Assembly (NCBI RefSeq): GCF_003953935.1
Contig: NZ_RXLQ01000005.1
Coordinates: forward strand, 1 to 64,000
DNA from: Massilia atriviolacea
GTDB lineage: Bacteria > Pseudomonadota > Gammaproteobacteria > Burkholderiales > Burkholderiaceae_D
Length of the DNA: 64,000 bases
Direction of reading: 5' to 3'
Part shown: positions 1-8,851 of the stretch, piece by piece
Position numbering within the stretch: the stretch's first letter is position 1
How the letters are laid out: the number at the start of each line of letters is the position of its first letter
The notes under the pieces: generated by a model
Told to the model about the DNA's origin: nothing
Seen by the model: the letters and a program-made list of their open reading frames with translations, nothing else
Database searches by the model: none
Translations under genes and position numbers: made by a program

Positions 1-734
1 CCGATCTCGTCGCGCGAGGCGGGGCCGAATTCGGTCGTCAGGTCGCCGCTGGCGACTGTGCCGGCCACCGCCACTGCCGCTTTCAGGGGCACGGTGATCG
101 AGCGCGTGATCAGGAGGGCGCACACGGCGCCGGTCAGCACGGCCAGCGTGCCGAGCACCAGCAGCAAGGTGATGGTGCGTGTGTTGGCGCGGTCGATGAC
201 GATGGCGATATCGTCGATCGCTTTACGCTGCATGGTCAGCATCGACTGCAGGGTGTTCTGGTAAGCGTCGGCGGCCGGCATGAAGCTATCGTTGAACAGC
301 TTCACCGCCTCGTCGGCATTGCCGGCCTTTTTGGCGTTCATCACCTTGTCCTTGGCTGCCTGATAGGTGGCGCGCTGCGCCGTGATCGACTTCATGGTCG
401 CTACTTCATCGGCGCTCACGAGCAGCGGTTCGAGCTTCTTGATCAATTCCGTGGTGCGCTTGACGCTGTCGGAGATGGGCGCCGCGAAGGTGCTTGACAG
501 GGTATTGTCGTTACTGCGCGCGATCAGCGCGGTGCGGGCGATTGCCGCGTACGTATTGCCATACCAGTCGGACATCAGGCGTTCCTTGGCCAGCGGCTCG
601 GCCATCATGCGCTCGGTGGCCAGAGCGTTCTCGCGCGCCGCCATGATGGCGTAGGCGGTCGATACGAGGGACAGTAGCAGCACGATGGCAAAGCTGATGG
701 CGAGGCGGGAACCGATGCGGATATCAGAGAACAT
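1..734 (-). CDS. Methyl-accepting chemotaxis protein, N-terminal part (cut by window edge)
   Basis: Membrane chemoreceptor; only the first 244 residues are in the window. The reading begins MFSDIRIGSRLAISF with one membrane segment at about residues 10-30. An alpha-helical periplasmic region of about 160 residues follows, with the four-helix-bundle look of many betaproteobacterial receptors. A second membrane segment lies at about 190-212, then the start of a HAMP-like linker (ITRSITVPLKAAV). The methyl-accepting signalling domain would lie beyond position 1. The start is supported by a GGAAGGAAAA ribosome site just upstream. The ligand cannot be inferred. Confidence 0.85.
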   Translation of the reverse strand, partial: MFSDIRIGSRLAISFAIVLLLSLVSTAYAIMAARENALATERMMAEPLAKERLMSDWYGNTYAAIARTALIARSNDNTLSSTFAAPISDSVKRTTELIKKLEPLLVSADEVATMKSITAQRATYQAAKDKVMNAKKAGNADEAVKLFNDSFMPAADAYQNTLQSMLTMQRKAIDDIAIVIDRANTRTITLLLVLGTLAVLTGAVCALLITRSITVPLKAAVAVAGTVASGDLTTEFGPASRDEI

Positions 735-892
735 GACGTTTTCCTTCCGAGTGATGGGGGCGAGGCGGAACTTCGATTATCCACCCTGAATAAGGCGCCG
801 GTTCGTTGATATCTGGCAAATAATCAATTTACATGGGGTGGATTGTTGTTAGATGGTAACAACGCCACCTTGCCCGGGGCGAGGATGCGCGA

Positions 893-1849
893 TTACTGCG
901 CCTGGATCAGTTGCCGGATGACCGTGGCGAGGGCCTTGCTTACCTCGGCCATGCTGGCGTAGTCGAGCTTGTCGGGTGTATCGGCGCTGGTGTGGTAGTG
1001 GGGGTAGCGCATGGGGGCGGTATCGGTGATCATCACCGCGTCGTAGCCCTCCAGGTTGTAGGACCTGTGATCGGACCAGGTGACGCCTTTGACGAACGAC
1101 GGCGCGGCCAGTCCCTGGATGGGGAAGGCCGACACCTCGCGGAAGGCCGACACGGTCTTGCGCACCAGTCCTATCGAACCCAGGGTACCGACCACGGCGA
1201 TGAAATTGCCCTGGTTCGGGTAGAACGCGGAGATGCCGGGCGGATAGCGCTGGCTGTTTTTGGCGCTGGCGTAGTAGCCGATGGTTTCCAGGATCAGCGC
1301 GGCCTCGACGTTCAGCCCGCGTGCCTTGAGTGCGCGCGCGTGGCGGCGGCTGCCCATGCCGGGCCCGTTGAAGTAGGGCGGTTCCTCGTTGACGTACAGG
1401 ACAAATCTGAGTTCGTTGCCGGGGGCAGGGACCACGGCCTTGAGCATGCGGGCCAGTTCCAGCAGGGCGGCGCTGCCGCTGCCGTTATCGTTGGCGCCTG
1501 GGGTGCCGGGTGCGGAATCGTAGTGCGCGCCGACGATGTAGATGCGTTCCGGCTGCCTGCCGGCTTGGACATTGGCGATCGACACCTCCAGGTTGCGCAC
1601 CTTGTGGCCGCCGAAAACGTACTCGTCGCGCTGCACCTTGTAGCCGAGGGCGGCGAGGGTAGCTTCGAGGTACAAGGCGGCTTTTTCGAGCTCGGCCGGG
1701 GTGCCGGTGTTGTGTTCGCTTGTGGCGATCGCGCGGACATGCGTAGCCAGGCGCGTCGGCAAGTCCGCTTCCGGCGCGGCACTGGCCGAGCCCATGAAAG
1801 CGGCCGCGATGACGGTAGCGTTGAACAGCGTGCTGATACGAATGCGCAT
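893..1849 (-). CDS. Secreted M28-family zinc aminopeptidase-like protein
   Basis: Predicted exported metallopeptidase of 318 residues. The N-terminus (MRIRISTLFNATVIAAAFMG) is a signal peptide ending near SASAA. M28 landmarks are visible: GAHYDSAPG (His109), DNGSG (Asp121), the NEEPP pair (Glu155/156) and PHYHTSADTPDKLDY near the C-terminus (His284/286). These are the expected zinc ligands and general base of the family. The frame stays open upstream into the GTGTCC repeats, but the signal peptide fixes the start at 1849. It stands alone next to the chemoreceptor. Substrate is unknown; family members release N-terminal amino acids from peptides. Confidence 0.88.
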   Translation of the reverse strand: MRIRISTLFNATVIAAAFMGSASAAPEADLPTRLATHVRAIATSEHNTGTPAELEKAALYLEATLAALGYKVQRDEYVFGGHKVRNLEVSIANVQAGRQPERIYIVGAHYDSAPGTPGANDNGSGSAALLELARMLKAVVPAPGNELRFVLYVNEEPPYFNGPGMGSRRHARALKARGLNVEAALILETIGYYASAKNSQRYPPGISAFYPNQGNFIAVVGTLGSIGLVRKTVSAFREVSAFPIQGLAAPSFVKGVTWSDHRSYNLEGYDAVMITDTAPMRYPHYHTSADTPDKLDYASMAEVSKALATVIRQLIQAQ

Positions 1850-1864
1850 GGAAGCCTTATAGTC

Positions 1865-2132
1865 GTGTCCGTGTCCACCCCGGTGCCAGGTCTGACATTC
1901 AGACACGAGCCCGGCGGTAGCAAAGTTGAGGCCGTGTCCACCCCGGTGCCAGGTCTGACATTCAGACACGAGCCCGACGGTAGCAAAGTTGAGCCCGTGT
2001 CCGAATGTCAGACCTGGCACCGGCGGGGACACGAGCCCGGCGCTTGCTTACAGCCGGGACCGTGTCCGAATGTCAGACCTGGCACCGAAGTGGACAGTGT
2101 CCGAATGTCAGACCTGGCACCGAAGTGGACAC
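1865..2132. repeat. Cluster of five GTGTCC...GGACAC boxes
   Basis: Five copies of a 36-bp box bounded by GTGTCC and GGACAC (or a one-base variant) with core GTCAGACCTGGCACCG. Two copies (1871-1906 and 1934-1969) read in one direction inside a 63-bp direct repeat. Three copies (1997-2032, 2062-2095, 2097-2132) read in the other. The same box recurs in the 38.1-38.9 kb array. The block fills the gap between the M28 peptidase start and the end of the efflux operon. It carries no coding signal of its own. Confidence 0.85.
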
Positions 2133-2162
2133 GGGCCCAGCTGGATGCAGGAGGGCGAGGGA

Positions 2163-3563
2163 TTATTGCGGCGCGGTCCAGCCGCCGCCGAGCACGCGGT
2201 ACAGGGTGACCTGGTTCTGCAGCCGCTGCAGATTGGCTTGCACCGCCGCCTGCTCTGCGGAAAACAGCGAGCGCTGGGCGTCGAGCAGATCGAGGTAGCT
2301 GGCCGCGCCGCTGCGGTAGCGCAGGTCGGACAGCTTGAAGCGCTCGGCCTCGGCTTCCGCCACCGCACGCTGCGCCCGCAATTGCTCGCCGAACGTGGCC
2401 TGCCCCGCCAGCGCATCCGATACTTCGCGGAACGCCGTCTGCACCGATTTCTCGTACTGCGCCACGGCGATGTCGCGCCCGGCCTTGGCGCTGCCCAGGT
2501 TGGCGCTGTTGCGGCCGTAGTCGAAGATCGGCAGCACCATCTGCGGCGCAAACGTCCAGCCGTACGAGCCGCTCTTGAACAAGCCGCTCAACTCGTTGCT
2601 GGCGCTGCCGGCATTGCCGGTCAGCGTGATGCGCGGGAAAAAGGCCGCGCGCGCCGCACCGATGTTGGCGTTGGCCGCGATCAGCTGCTGCTCGGCCGCG
2701 AGGATGTCGGGCCGTACCGCCAGCAGGTCCGACGGCAGGCCGGCCGGCAGTTCGCTCAGCGACATCGCCGCCAGCGTGGTGCTGGTGTCCGGACCGGCCG
2801 GCAGCGGCTGGCCGACCAGCAGCGTGAGCAGATTGAGGTCCTGCGCGCGCTGGCGCTGCTGCTGCGCCAGCACCACGCGCGCGCTGTCGACCAGCGACAG
2901 TCCCTGCTGCAGGTCGAGCTTGGACACCACGCCGTTGTCGTACTTGAGCTGGATCAGCTTGAGCGATTCCTCGCGCGCCGACAGCGTCTTTTGCGTCAGT
3001 CCCAGCAGTTCTTCATCGGCCAGCAGGCTCAGATACGCATTCGCGACCGAGGCCACCAGGCTGATATGCGTGCCCTTGCGCGCCTCTTCGCTGGCCAGGA
3101 ATTGCGCCAGGCCGGCGTCGCTCAGGCTGCGCACGCGGCCGAACAGGTCGAGTTCGAACGAACTGACGCCGATCCCGGCCTGGTAGACGCTGGTGATGCT
3201 GTCGTCCGGCCCCGGCGAGCGATTGCCGCTGAGCGCCAGGTTGAGCGAGGGCAGGCGGTCGGCGCGGCGGATCTGGTACTGCGCGCGCGCCTGTTCGATG
3301 TTCAGGATCGCCACGCGCAGGTCGCGGTTGTTGGCCAGCGCCAGTTCGATCAGCTGCTTGAGGCGCGCATCGGCGAAGAAGCGCTGCCAGGCGATGCTCG
3401 ATGCGGCTTCGCTGCCGGCCGCCGGCGGCTGCGCGAAGGCGGGCGCCGGGAAGGCCGGGGCCACCGGCGCGGCCGGACGCTCGTACTTCGGCGCCATCGA
3501 CGCGCAGCCGGCTAGCACCAGCGCCAGCGCGAGGGGAGTGAGTCGGGTCATCATCTTAGTCAT
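2163..3563 (-). CDS. RND efflux outer-membrane channel lipoprotein (OprM/NodT family)
   Basis: Outer-membrane exit duct of a tripartite multidrug pump, 466 residues, the usual length. The N-terminus MTKMMTRLTPLALALVLAGC is a lipoprotein signal with lipobox LAGC. The rest shows the two repeated outer-membrane-factor halves rich in alanine and glutamine, ending in RVLGGGW, which is typical of NodT/OprM proteins. It is the last gene of the operon and its ATG lies inside the end of the pump gene (8-base overlap), implying translational coupling. In-frame ATGs at codons 4 and 5 are alternative starts but would leave a shorter signal peptide. Confidence 0.93.
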   Translation of the reverse strand: MTKMMTRLTPLALALVLAGCASMAPKYERPAAPVAPAFPAPAFAQPPAAGSEAASSIAWQRFFADARLKQLIELALANNRDLRVAILNIEQARAQYQIRRADRLPSLNLALSGNRSPGPDDSITSVYQAGIGVSSFELDLFGRVRSLSDAGLAQFLASEEARKGTHISLVASVANAYLSLLADEELLGLTQKTLSAREESLKLIQLKYDNGVVSKLDLQQGLSLVDSARVVLAQQQRQRAQDLNLLTLLVGQPLPAGPDTSTTLAAMSLSELPAGLPSDLLAVRPDILAAEQQLIAANANIGAARAAFFPRITLTGNAGSASNELSGLFKSGSYGWTFAPQMVLPIFDYGRNSANLGSAKAGRDIAVAQYEKSVQTAFREVSDALAGQATFGEQLRAQRAVAEAEAERFKLSDLRYRSGAASYLDLLDAQRSLFSAEQAAVQANLQRLQNQVTLYRVLGGGWTAPQ

Positions 3564-6500
3564 GTTTTACCTCTGCGATCGGTGCAGCGCCGTCTTCGTG
3601 CGCGTATTTCCTGCGCTGGCGCTCGCTGCCCTTGAATAGTTTGCGCACCACCACGAAGAACACAGGGATGAAGAAGACACCCAGTGCGGTCGCGGTGATC
3701 ATGCCGCCGGCCACGCCGGTGCCGATGGCGCGCTGGCTGGCCGACCCTGCGCCGCTGGCGATCACCAGCGGCATCACGCCGAGGATGAAGGCGAAGGAGG
3801 TCATCAGAATCGGGCGGAAGCGCAGGTGGCACGCCTCGATGGCCGCTTCCACCACGCCCTTGCCCTGCGCCTGCAGGTCCTTGGCGAATTCGATAATCAG
3901 CACCGCATTCTTCGCGCCCAGGCCGATGATGGTAATCAGCCCGACCTTGAAGTACACATCGTTCGGAAAGCCGCGGCTGCCCGCCGCCAGCAGCGCGCCG
4001 AGCACGCCGAGCGGCACCACCAGCAGCACCGAGACCGGAATCGACCAGCTTTCGTACAGCGCGGCCAGGGCCAGGAACACGGCCAGCAGGGCGAAGCCGA
4101 GCAGGATGAAGACGGTCGAACCGGAGAGCTGTTCTTCGCGCGACTGGCCGGTCCATTCGAAGCCGAAGCCCGGCGGCAGTTCGGAGGCGATGCGCTCCAT
4201 TTCGGCCAGCGCGTCACCGGTGCTGCGGCCGGGGGCGGCGTCGCCGGCGATACGCATGGTCGGATAGCCGTTGTAGCGCACCGTCTGCATCGGGCCGGTC
4301 ACCCAGCGCGTCGTGGCGAACGAGGACAGCGGCACTTGCTGGCCCTTGTTGTTGACGGCGTTCAGTTTCAGCAGGTCTTCCGGCTGCATGCGGTCCTTGG
4401 CGTCGGCTTGCACCACCACGCGCTGCAGGCGGCCGGCGTTCGGGAAGTCGTTGACGTAGGACGAACCGAGCGAGGTCGAAATCGCGGTGTTGATGGCGTC
4501 GAAACTGACACCCTGCGCATTCGCCTTGTCGCGGTCGATCTCGAGCTGCACCTGCGGCGCGTCTTCCAGGCCTTCCGGACGCACGCCCGCGAGAATCGGG
4601 CTCTTGCTGGCCGCGCCGAGCACCTGGCCGCGCGCCGCCAGCAGCGCTTCGCGTCCCATGCCGCCACGGTCCTGCAGGCGGAACGAGAAGCCGGTGCTGC
4701 TGCCCAGTTCAGGGATCGGCGGCGGGCTGATGGCGAAGATGAAGGCGTCGCGCACGCGGCTCATGCGGCCCGAGATGCGGCCCGCCACGTCGCTGGCGCT
4801 GTGGCCTTCGCCGCCGCGCTCTTTCCAGTTCTTGAGCGTGATGAAGCCGAGCGCCATGTTCTGGCCCGAACCCGAGAAGCTGAAGCCCTGCACGCCGACC
4901 ATGCTGGCCACTTCCGGCTGTTTGAGGATGAAGTCTTCAGCCTCGCGCAGTGCCTTGCCGGTGCGTTCCAGCGTGGCGCCAGGCGGCAGCTGGAAGTTGG
5001 CGATGATGTAGCCCTGGTCTTCGTTCGGCAGGAAGGAGTTCGGCAGGCGCACGAACAGCAGGCCCACCACGGCGACCAGCGCCACGAACACGATCATCGA
5101 GCGGCCGGTGTGGCGCAAGGTGGTGGCGACCCAGCCTTCGTAGCGCTTGGCGGTGCGCGTGAAGCCGCGGTTGAACCAGCCGAAGAAGCCGGTCTTGGCA
5201 TGATGGTGGCCCGCTTCCACCGGTTTCAGGAAGTGGGCGCACATGGCCGGCGTGAGCGACAGCGCCATGAAGGCCGAGAAGATGATCGAGGTGACCATCA
5301 CCGCCGAGAACTGGCGGTAGATGTTACCGACCGCGCCGGCGAAAAAGGCCAGCGGAACGAATACCGATACCAGCACCACGGTCACGCCGATGATGGCGCC
5401 CGAAATCTGGCCCATCGCCTTGCGCGTCGCTTCCAGCGGCGGCAGGCCTTCTTCGCTCATGATGCGTTCCACGTTTTCGACCACCACGATGGCGTCATCG
5501 ACCACGATACCGATCACCAGCACCATGCCGAACATGGTCAGTACGTTGATCGAAAAGCCCATCGCCAGCAGGCAGGCCAGCGATCCAAGCAGCGCCACCG
5601 GCACCACGATGGTGGGAATCAGGGTGTAGCGGAAGTTTTGCAGGAACAGGTACATCACCAGGAACACCAGGACCACCGCTTCGAGCAGGGTTTCCAGCAC
5701 CTGCTTGATCGAGATTTCGACGAATGCCGAGCTGTCGAACGGCACCGCGTATTTCATCCCGGGCGGGAAGTACTTGGACAGTTCGTTCATGCGCGCGCGT
5801 ACCAGCTTGGCCGTTTCCAGCGCATTGCCGCTCGGGGCCAGCTGGATGCCGATACCGGTCGAGGGCTTGCCGTTCAGGCGCGCGGACGTCGAGTAGCTCT
5901 GGCCGCCGATTTCGATGCGGGCCACTTCTTTCAGGCGCACGGTGGAGCCGTCCGGATTGGCGCGCAGGACGATATTGCCGAACTGTTCGACGTTGGCCAG
6001 CTGGCCGGTGACGACCACGGTGGCGGTAATGGCCTGGCCGCCGATGTTCGGCAGGTCGCCGATGGTGCCCGAGGCGACTTGCGCGTTCTGGGTGCGGATG
6101 GCGTTGTTCACGTCGGCCGGCGACAGGTTGAAGCCGACCAGCTTGGCCGGATCGATCCAGATGCGCATGGCTTTTTCGGTACCGAACAACTGGGCCTGGC
6201 CGACGCCGCGGATACGCTGGATTTCGGGCAGCACGGTGCGCGAGGCGTAGTCGCCGAGCGCGATCGGGTCCCATTTCGGGTCGTCCGACGAGAGGATGGT
6301 AAACAGCAGGAAGTTCGAACGCGCCTTATCGACGCGCACGCCCTGCTGCACCACGGCCTGCGGCAGGCGCGGGGTGGCGCGGCCGAGGCGGTTCTGCACG
6401 TCGACCTGGGCCAGGTCGGCGTTGGTGCCGGTCTCGAAGCTGAGCGTGATGGTGCCGGTGCCGTTGGCCTGGCTGTTCGATTCCATGTAGATCAGGCCGG

Positions 6501-6717
6501 GCGAACCGTTCATCTCGCGTTCGATCACGCTGATGACGCTGTCCTCCAGCGTCTGGGCCGAGGCGCCCGGGTAGGCGGTGGTGACCACGATCGCCGGCGG
6601 GGCGACGGTCGGGTACTGGGCGATCGGCAGCTGGGTGATCGCCACCGCGCCGACAACCATGATGAATAATGCGATCACCCACGCAAAAATGGGGCGGTCA
6701 ATGAAGAAACGAGCCAT
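3556..6717 (-). CDS. RND multidrug efflux pump, AcrB/MexB type
   Basis: Inner-membrane proton-driven drug exporter of 1053 residues, full length for the HAE1 family. It begins MARFFIDRPIFAWVIALFIM, the characteristic N-terminus. The proton-relay aspartate pair is in GIVVDDAIVVVENVERI, and the partner lysine is in GLGAKNAVLIIEFAKD. Two large periplasmic loops and a C-terminal membrane bundle (ITATALGVFFIPVFFVVV) are present. It lies 21 bases after the adaptor gene and overlaps the channel gene, so all three pump parts come from one transcript. Control by the divergent AcrR-type repressor is likely. Substrates cannot be read from sequence. Confidence 0.96.
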   Translation of the reverse strand: MARFFIDRPIFAWVIALFIMVVGAVAITQLPIAQYPTVAPPAIVVTTAYPGASAQTLEDSVISVIEREMNGSPGLIYMESNSQANGTGTITLSFETGTNADLAQVDVQNRLGRATPRLPQAVVQQGVRVDKARSNFLLFTILSSDDPKWDPIALGDYASRTVLPEIQRIRGVGQAQLFGTEKAMRIWIDPAKLVGFNLSPADVNNAIRTQNAQVASGTIGDLPNIGGQAITATVVVTGQLANVEQFGNIVLRANPDGSTVRLKEVARIEIGGQSYSTSARLNGKPSTGIGIQLAPSGNALETAKLVRARMNELSKYFPPGMKYAVPFDSSAFVEISIKQVLETLLEAVVLVFLVMYLFLQNFRYTLIPTIVVPVALLGSLACLLAMGFSINVLTMFGMVLVIGIVVDDAIVVVENVERIMSEEGLPPLEATRKAMGQISGAIIGVTVVLVSVFVPLAFFAGAVGNIYRQFSAVMVTSIIFSAFMALSLTPAMCAHFLKPVEAGHHHAKTGFFGWFNRGFTRTAKRYEGWVATTLRHTGRSMIVFVALVAVVGLLFVRLPNSFLPNEDQGYIIANFQLPPGATLERTGKALREAEDFILKQPEVASMVGVQGFSFSGSGQNMALGFITLKNWKERGGEGHSASDVAGRISGRMSRVRDAFIFAISPPPIPELGSSTGFSFRLQDRGGMGREALLAARGQVLGAASKSPILAGVRPEGLEDAPQVQLEIDRDKANAQGVSFDAINTAISTSLGSSYVNDFPNAGRLQRVVVQADAKDRMQPEDLLKLNAVNNKGQQVPLSSFATTRWVTGPMQTVRYNGYPTMRIAGDAAPGRSTGDALAEMERIASELPPGFGFEWTGQSREEQLSGSTVFILLGFALLAVFLALAALYESWSIPVSVLLVVPLGVLGALLAAGSRGFPNDVYFKVGLITIIGLGAKNAVLIIEFAKDLQAQGKGVVEAAIEACHLRFRPILMTSFAFILGVMPLVIASGAGSASQRAIGTGVAGGMITATALGVFFIPVFFVVVRKLFKGSERQRRKYAHEDGAAPIAEVKHD

Positions 6718-6738
6718 GAAGTAGTCCTGATTGTATGT

Positions 6739-8022
6739 TTAACGTCCGCCGGCCGGCGCGGCGCTGGCGGCAGGAGCTGCGGCGGCGGCGCTGGCGGCAG
6801 GAGCGGCAGGGGCGGCGCCAGCGGCGGCAGGCGCGCCGGCGCCGGGAGCGGCAGTCGGGGTCCATGGCACCGGCTTGACCGTCATGCCTGGCGCCTGCAT
6901 TTTCTGGAAGCCGTCGACCACCACCTGTTCGCCCTCCTTGATGCCTTCCAGGACGATCCATTTGCCGTTCTGCTGCGTGGCCACCTTGACCGGACGCGGG
7001 CCCGGCTTGCCGTCCGGGCCGACGATGATGACGGTGTCGCCCTGGCTGCCGCGCGTGACGGCTTGCTGGGGAATCAGCATCCCGGCCGGCAGTTCGGCCT
7101 GCGACAGGCGCACCCGCACGTACTGGCCCGGCAGCAGCATGCCATCCTGGTTCGGCACTTCGGCGCGCAGGGTGACCTGGCCCGAGGTCGGGTCGACGCT
7201 CACGTCGGAAAACAGCAGCTTGCCCTTGTTCGGCAGTTCGGAGCCGTCTTCGAGCACGATCGATACCGGCAGCGATTCGGCGTTGCGCAGCTTCAGGCTG
7301 GCCGATTTGCGCAGGCGTTGCAGTTCCGTGGCCGACTGCGTGAAGTTGACGTAGACGTTGTTGGTTTGCTGGATCAGGGCCAGCTGGGTCGCTTCGGTGG
7401 CGCTGACCAGCGCACCTTCGGTGACCAGGGCGCGTCCGATGCGGCCGGCGATCGGCGCGGTGACCCGGGTGTAGCCGTTGTTGATCTGGGCGATCTGCAC
7501 CGCGGCCTTTGCGGCGGCGACATCGGCCTCGCCCTGCTTCTGGGCGGCGACGACGTTGATGTATTCCTGCTTGCTGACCGCGTTCGCTTCCACCAGCGGC
7601 TTGTAGCGCGCGGCCTGGGCGGCGGCCTGGGTCAGGTTGGCCTGGGCCTTGCCGAGGGTGGCCTGGGCGCTCAGGAGCGAGGCGGCGTACGAGGCCGGAT
7701 CGATCTGGAACAGTTCCTGGCCGGCCTTGACTTCGCTACCCTCCGTAAACAGGCGCTTGAGCACCACGCCGTTCACGCGCGCGCGCACCTGGGCCACGCG
7801 GATCGGTTCGACCCGGCCCGGCAATTCGGTTTGCAGCGCCACCGGCTCGAATCTGGCAGTGACCACACCCACTTCCGGCGGCGGGCGCTGGGCGCCGGCG
7901 CCGGGCGCAGCGTCTTTCTTGTCGCCGCAGGCCGATAACAAGGCCAGCGCAGCGAGGGTGCAGGCGGCGATCCGGCGCAGCGACGGGGACGCGGACGGGG
8001 AAGGGAGGAGGGTGTGGCGCAT
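6739..8022 (-). CDS. RND efflux periplasmic adaptor, AcrA/MexA type
   Basis: Membrane-fusion protein of 427 residues that bridges the pump and the outer-membrane channel. A lipoprotein-like signal is visible (AALALLSACGDK). The lipoyl/hairpin region follows (RARVNGVVLKRLFTEGSEVK, then YKPLVEANAVSKQEY), then the second lipoyl half (ITRVTAPIAGRIGRALV-like) and beta-barrel segments. An unusual Ala/Pro-rich tail of about 45 residues ends the protein. It is the first gene of the operon and faces acrR across about 150 bases. Confidence 0.95.
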   Translation of the reverse strand: MRHTLLPSPSASPSLRRIAACTLAALALLSACGDKKDAAPGAGAQRPPPEVGVVTARFEPVALQTELPGRVEPIRVAQVRARVNGVVLKRLFTEGSEVKAGQELFQIDPASYAASLLSAQATLGKAQANLTQAAAQAARYKPLVEANAVSKQEYINVVAAQKQGEADVAAAKAAVQIAQINNGYTRVTAPIAGRIGRALVTEGALVSATEATQLALIQQTNNVYVNFTQSATELQRLRKSASLKLRNAESLPVSIVLEDGSELPNKGKLLFSDVSVDPTSGQVTLRAEVPNQDGMLLPGQYVRVRLSQAELPAGMLIPQQAVTRGSQGDTVIIVGPDGKPGPRPVKVATQQNGKWIVLEGIKEGEQVVVDGFQKMQAPGMTVKPVPWTPTAAPGAGAPAAAGAAPAAPAASAAAAAPAASAAPAGGR

Positions 8023-8116
8023 TACGTGTGCATCCTTTAAGTAGGAGACGAGTTGTCCCTACACCCGCCGTAGGGGTGTAATTACAAACTTCATCGCGGG
8101 CTTCTTGATTTTGGAA

Positions 8117-8140
8117 TATACTAACACGACTGTATGTTTA
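8117..8140. promoter_or_regulatory. Candidate AcrR operator between efflux operon and repressor gene
   Basis: Imperfect inverted repeat TATACTAACA, four-base spacer, TGTATGTTTA (7 of 10 arm positions agree). It sits in the intergenic region between the divergent adaptor and repressor genes, where AcrR/TtgR-type repressors bind. Size and AT-rich flanks fit that class. Binding is inferred. Confidence 0.5.
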
Positions 8141-8172
8141 ATGTTCGAGGCGCCCGGAAAGGGAGTGGTTGC

Positions 8173-8784
8173 ATGGTCCGCAGGACAAAGGAAGACGCGC
8201 TGGCGACGCGCGACAGCATCATGGACGCGGCCGAGCAGCTGTTTAACGAGCGCGGTGTGTCGGGAACCAGCTTGCAGCATATCGCGAGCGCCGCCGGCGT
8301 GACGCGCGGTGCGATTTACTGGCATTTCGAAGACAAGGGGGCGCTGTTCAACGCCATGAAGGAGCGCGCCATCATGCCGCTCGACGCGGCCATGAAGACG
8401 CTCGATGCCGCCGCCGGCGACGACCCGCTGGGGCATTTGCGCAGCTACGCGCTCAGCGTGTTCGACCTGCTGGCCAACGATGCGCGGGCGCGCCGGGTGC
8501 TGGAGATTATCGTCCTCAAGCTGGAGTATGTGGGCGAGCTGGAGGTGCTGCGCGAGCGGCGCATGCAGCAGCGCGAACAGTTTGTGGCAAAGGCCGAGCG
8601 GATCGTGAAGGAAGGGATCGCGCATGGCCGCTTAAAGAAGACGGTCAATCCGCGCGCAGTGGCGCTGGGGGTGTTCATCCTGATCGAGGGAATCGTGCGG
8701 GGATGGCTGACCAATCCGGACTTCGATCTGCAGCAGCTCGGTGCGGAAATCGTCGATACCCATCTTGATTCTCTCCGCGCCTGA
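8173..8784 (+). CDS. TetR-family repressor of the efflux operon (AcrR/TtgR type)
   Basis: DNA-binding repressor of 203 residues. It starts MVRRTKEDALATRDSIMDAA, the usual AcrR N-terminus, followed by the helix-turn-helix (TSLQHIASAAGVTRGAIYWHF). The C-terminal ligand-binding half resembles the TetR_C/AcrR class (LEIIVLKLEYVGELEVLRER). The frame could extend to 8134, but the ATG at 8173 has a GGGAG ribosome site and gives the conserved N-terminus. Its divergent position relative to the pump operon is the standard arrangement for local repression relieved by pump substrates. Confidence 0.93.
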   Translation: MVRRTKEDALATRDSIMDAAEQLFNERGVSGTSLQHIASAAGVTRGAIYWHFEDKGALFNAMKERAIMPLDAAMKTLDAAAGDDPLGHLRSYALSVFDLLANDARARRVLEIIVLKLEYVGELEVLRERRMQQREQFVAKAERIVKEGIAHGRLKKTVNPRAVALGVFILIEGIVRGWLTNPDFDLQQLGAEIVDTHLDSLRA

Positions 8785-8790
8785 ACCGGT

Positions 8791-8823
8791 CGTCGTTCCG
8801 CGCCTGAAGGCGCGGGAACGACG
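8791..8823. terminator. Hairpin between convergent acrR and tal
   Basis: Stem CGTCGTTCC-GCGCC with loop TGAA and return GGCGCGGGAACGACG, with one bulged base. It sits between the converging repressor and transaldolase genes, so it could end transcription from both sides. There is no clear U-tract, which lowers confidence in intrinsic termination. Confidence 0.5.
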
Positions 8824-8851
8824 GGCTAGTGGCTGATAATACGTGGCCGGC

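Noticed and set aside
1850..2032. N-terminal extension of the M28 peptidase through the GTGTCC boxes
   Set aside because: The extension is translated repeat DNA and would bury the signal peptide that starts at 1849.
3826..6669. Very long open frame (947 codons) opposite the RND pump gene
   Set aside because: A shadow of the GC-rich pump gene: His/Arg/Gln-rich, no family, no ribosome site, fully antisense to an unmistakable AcrB homologue.
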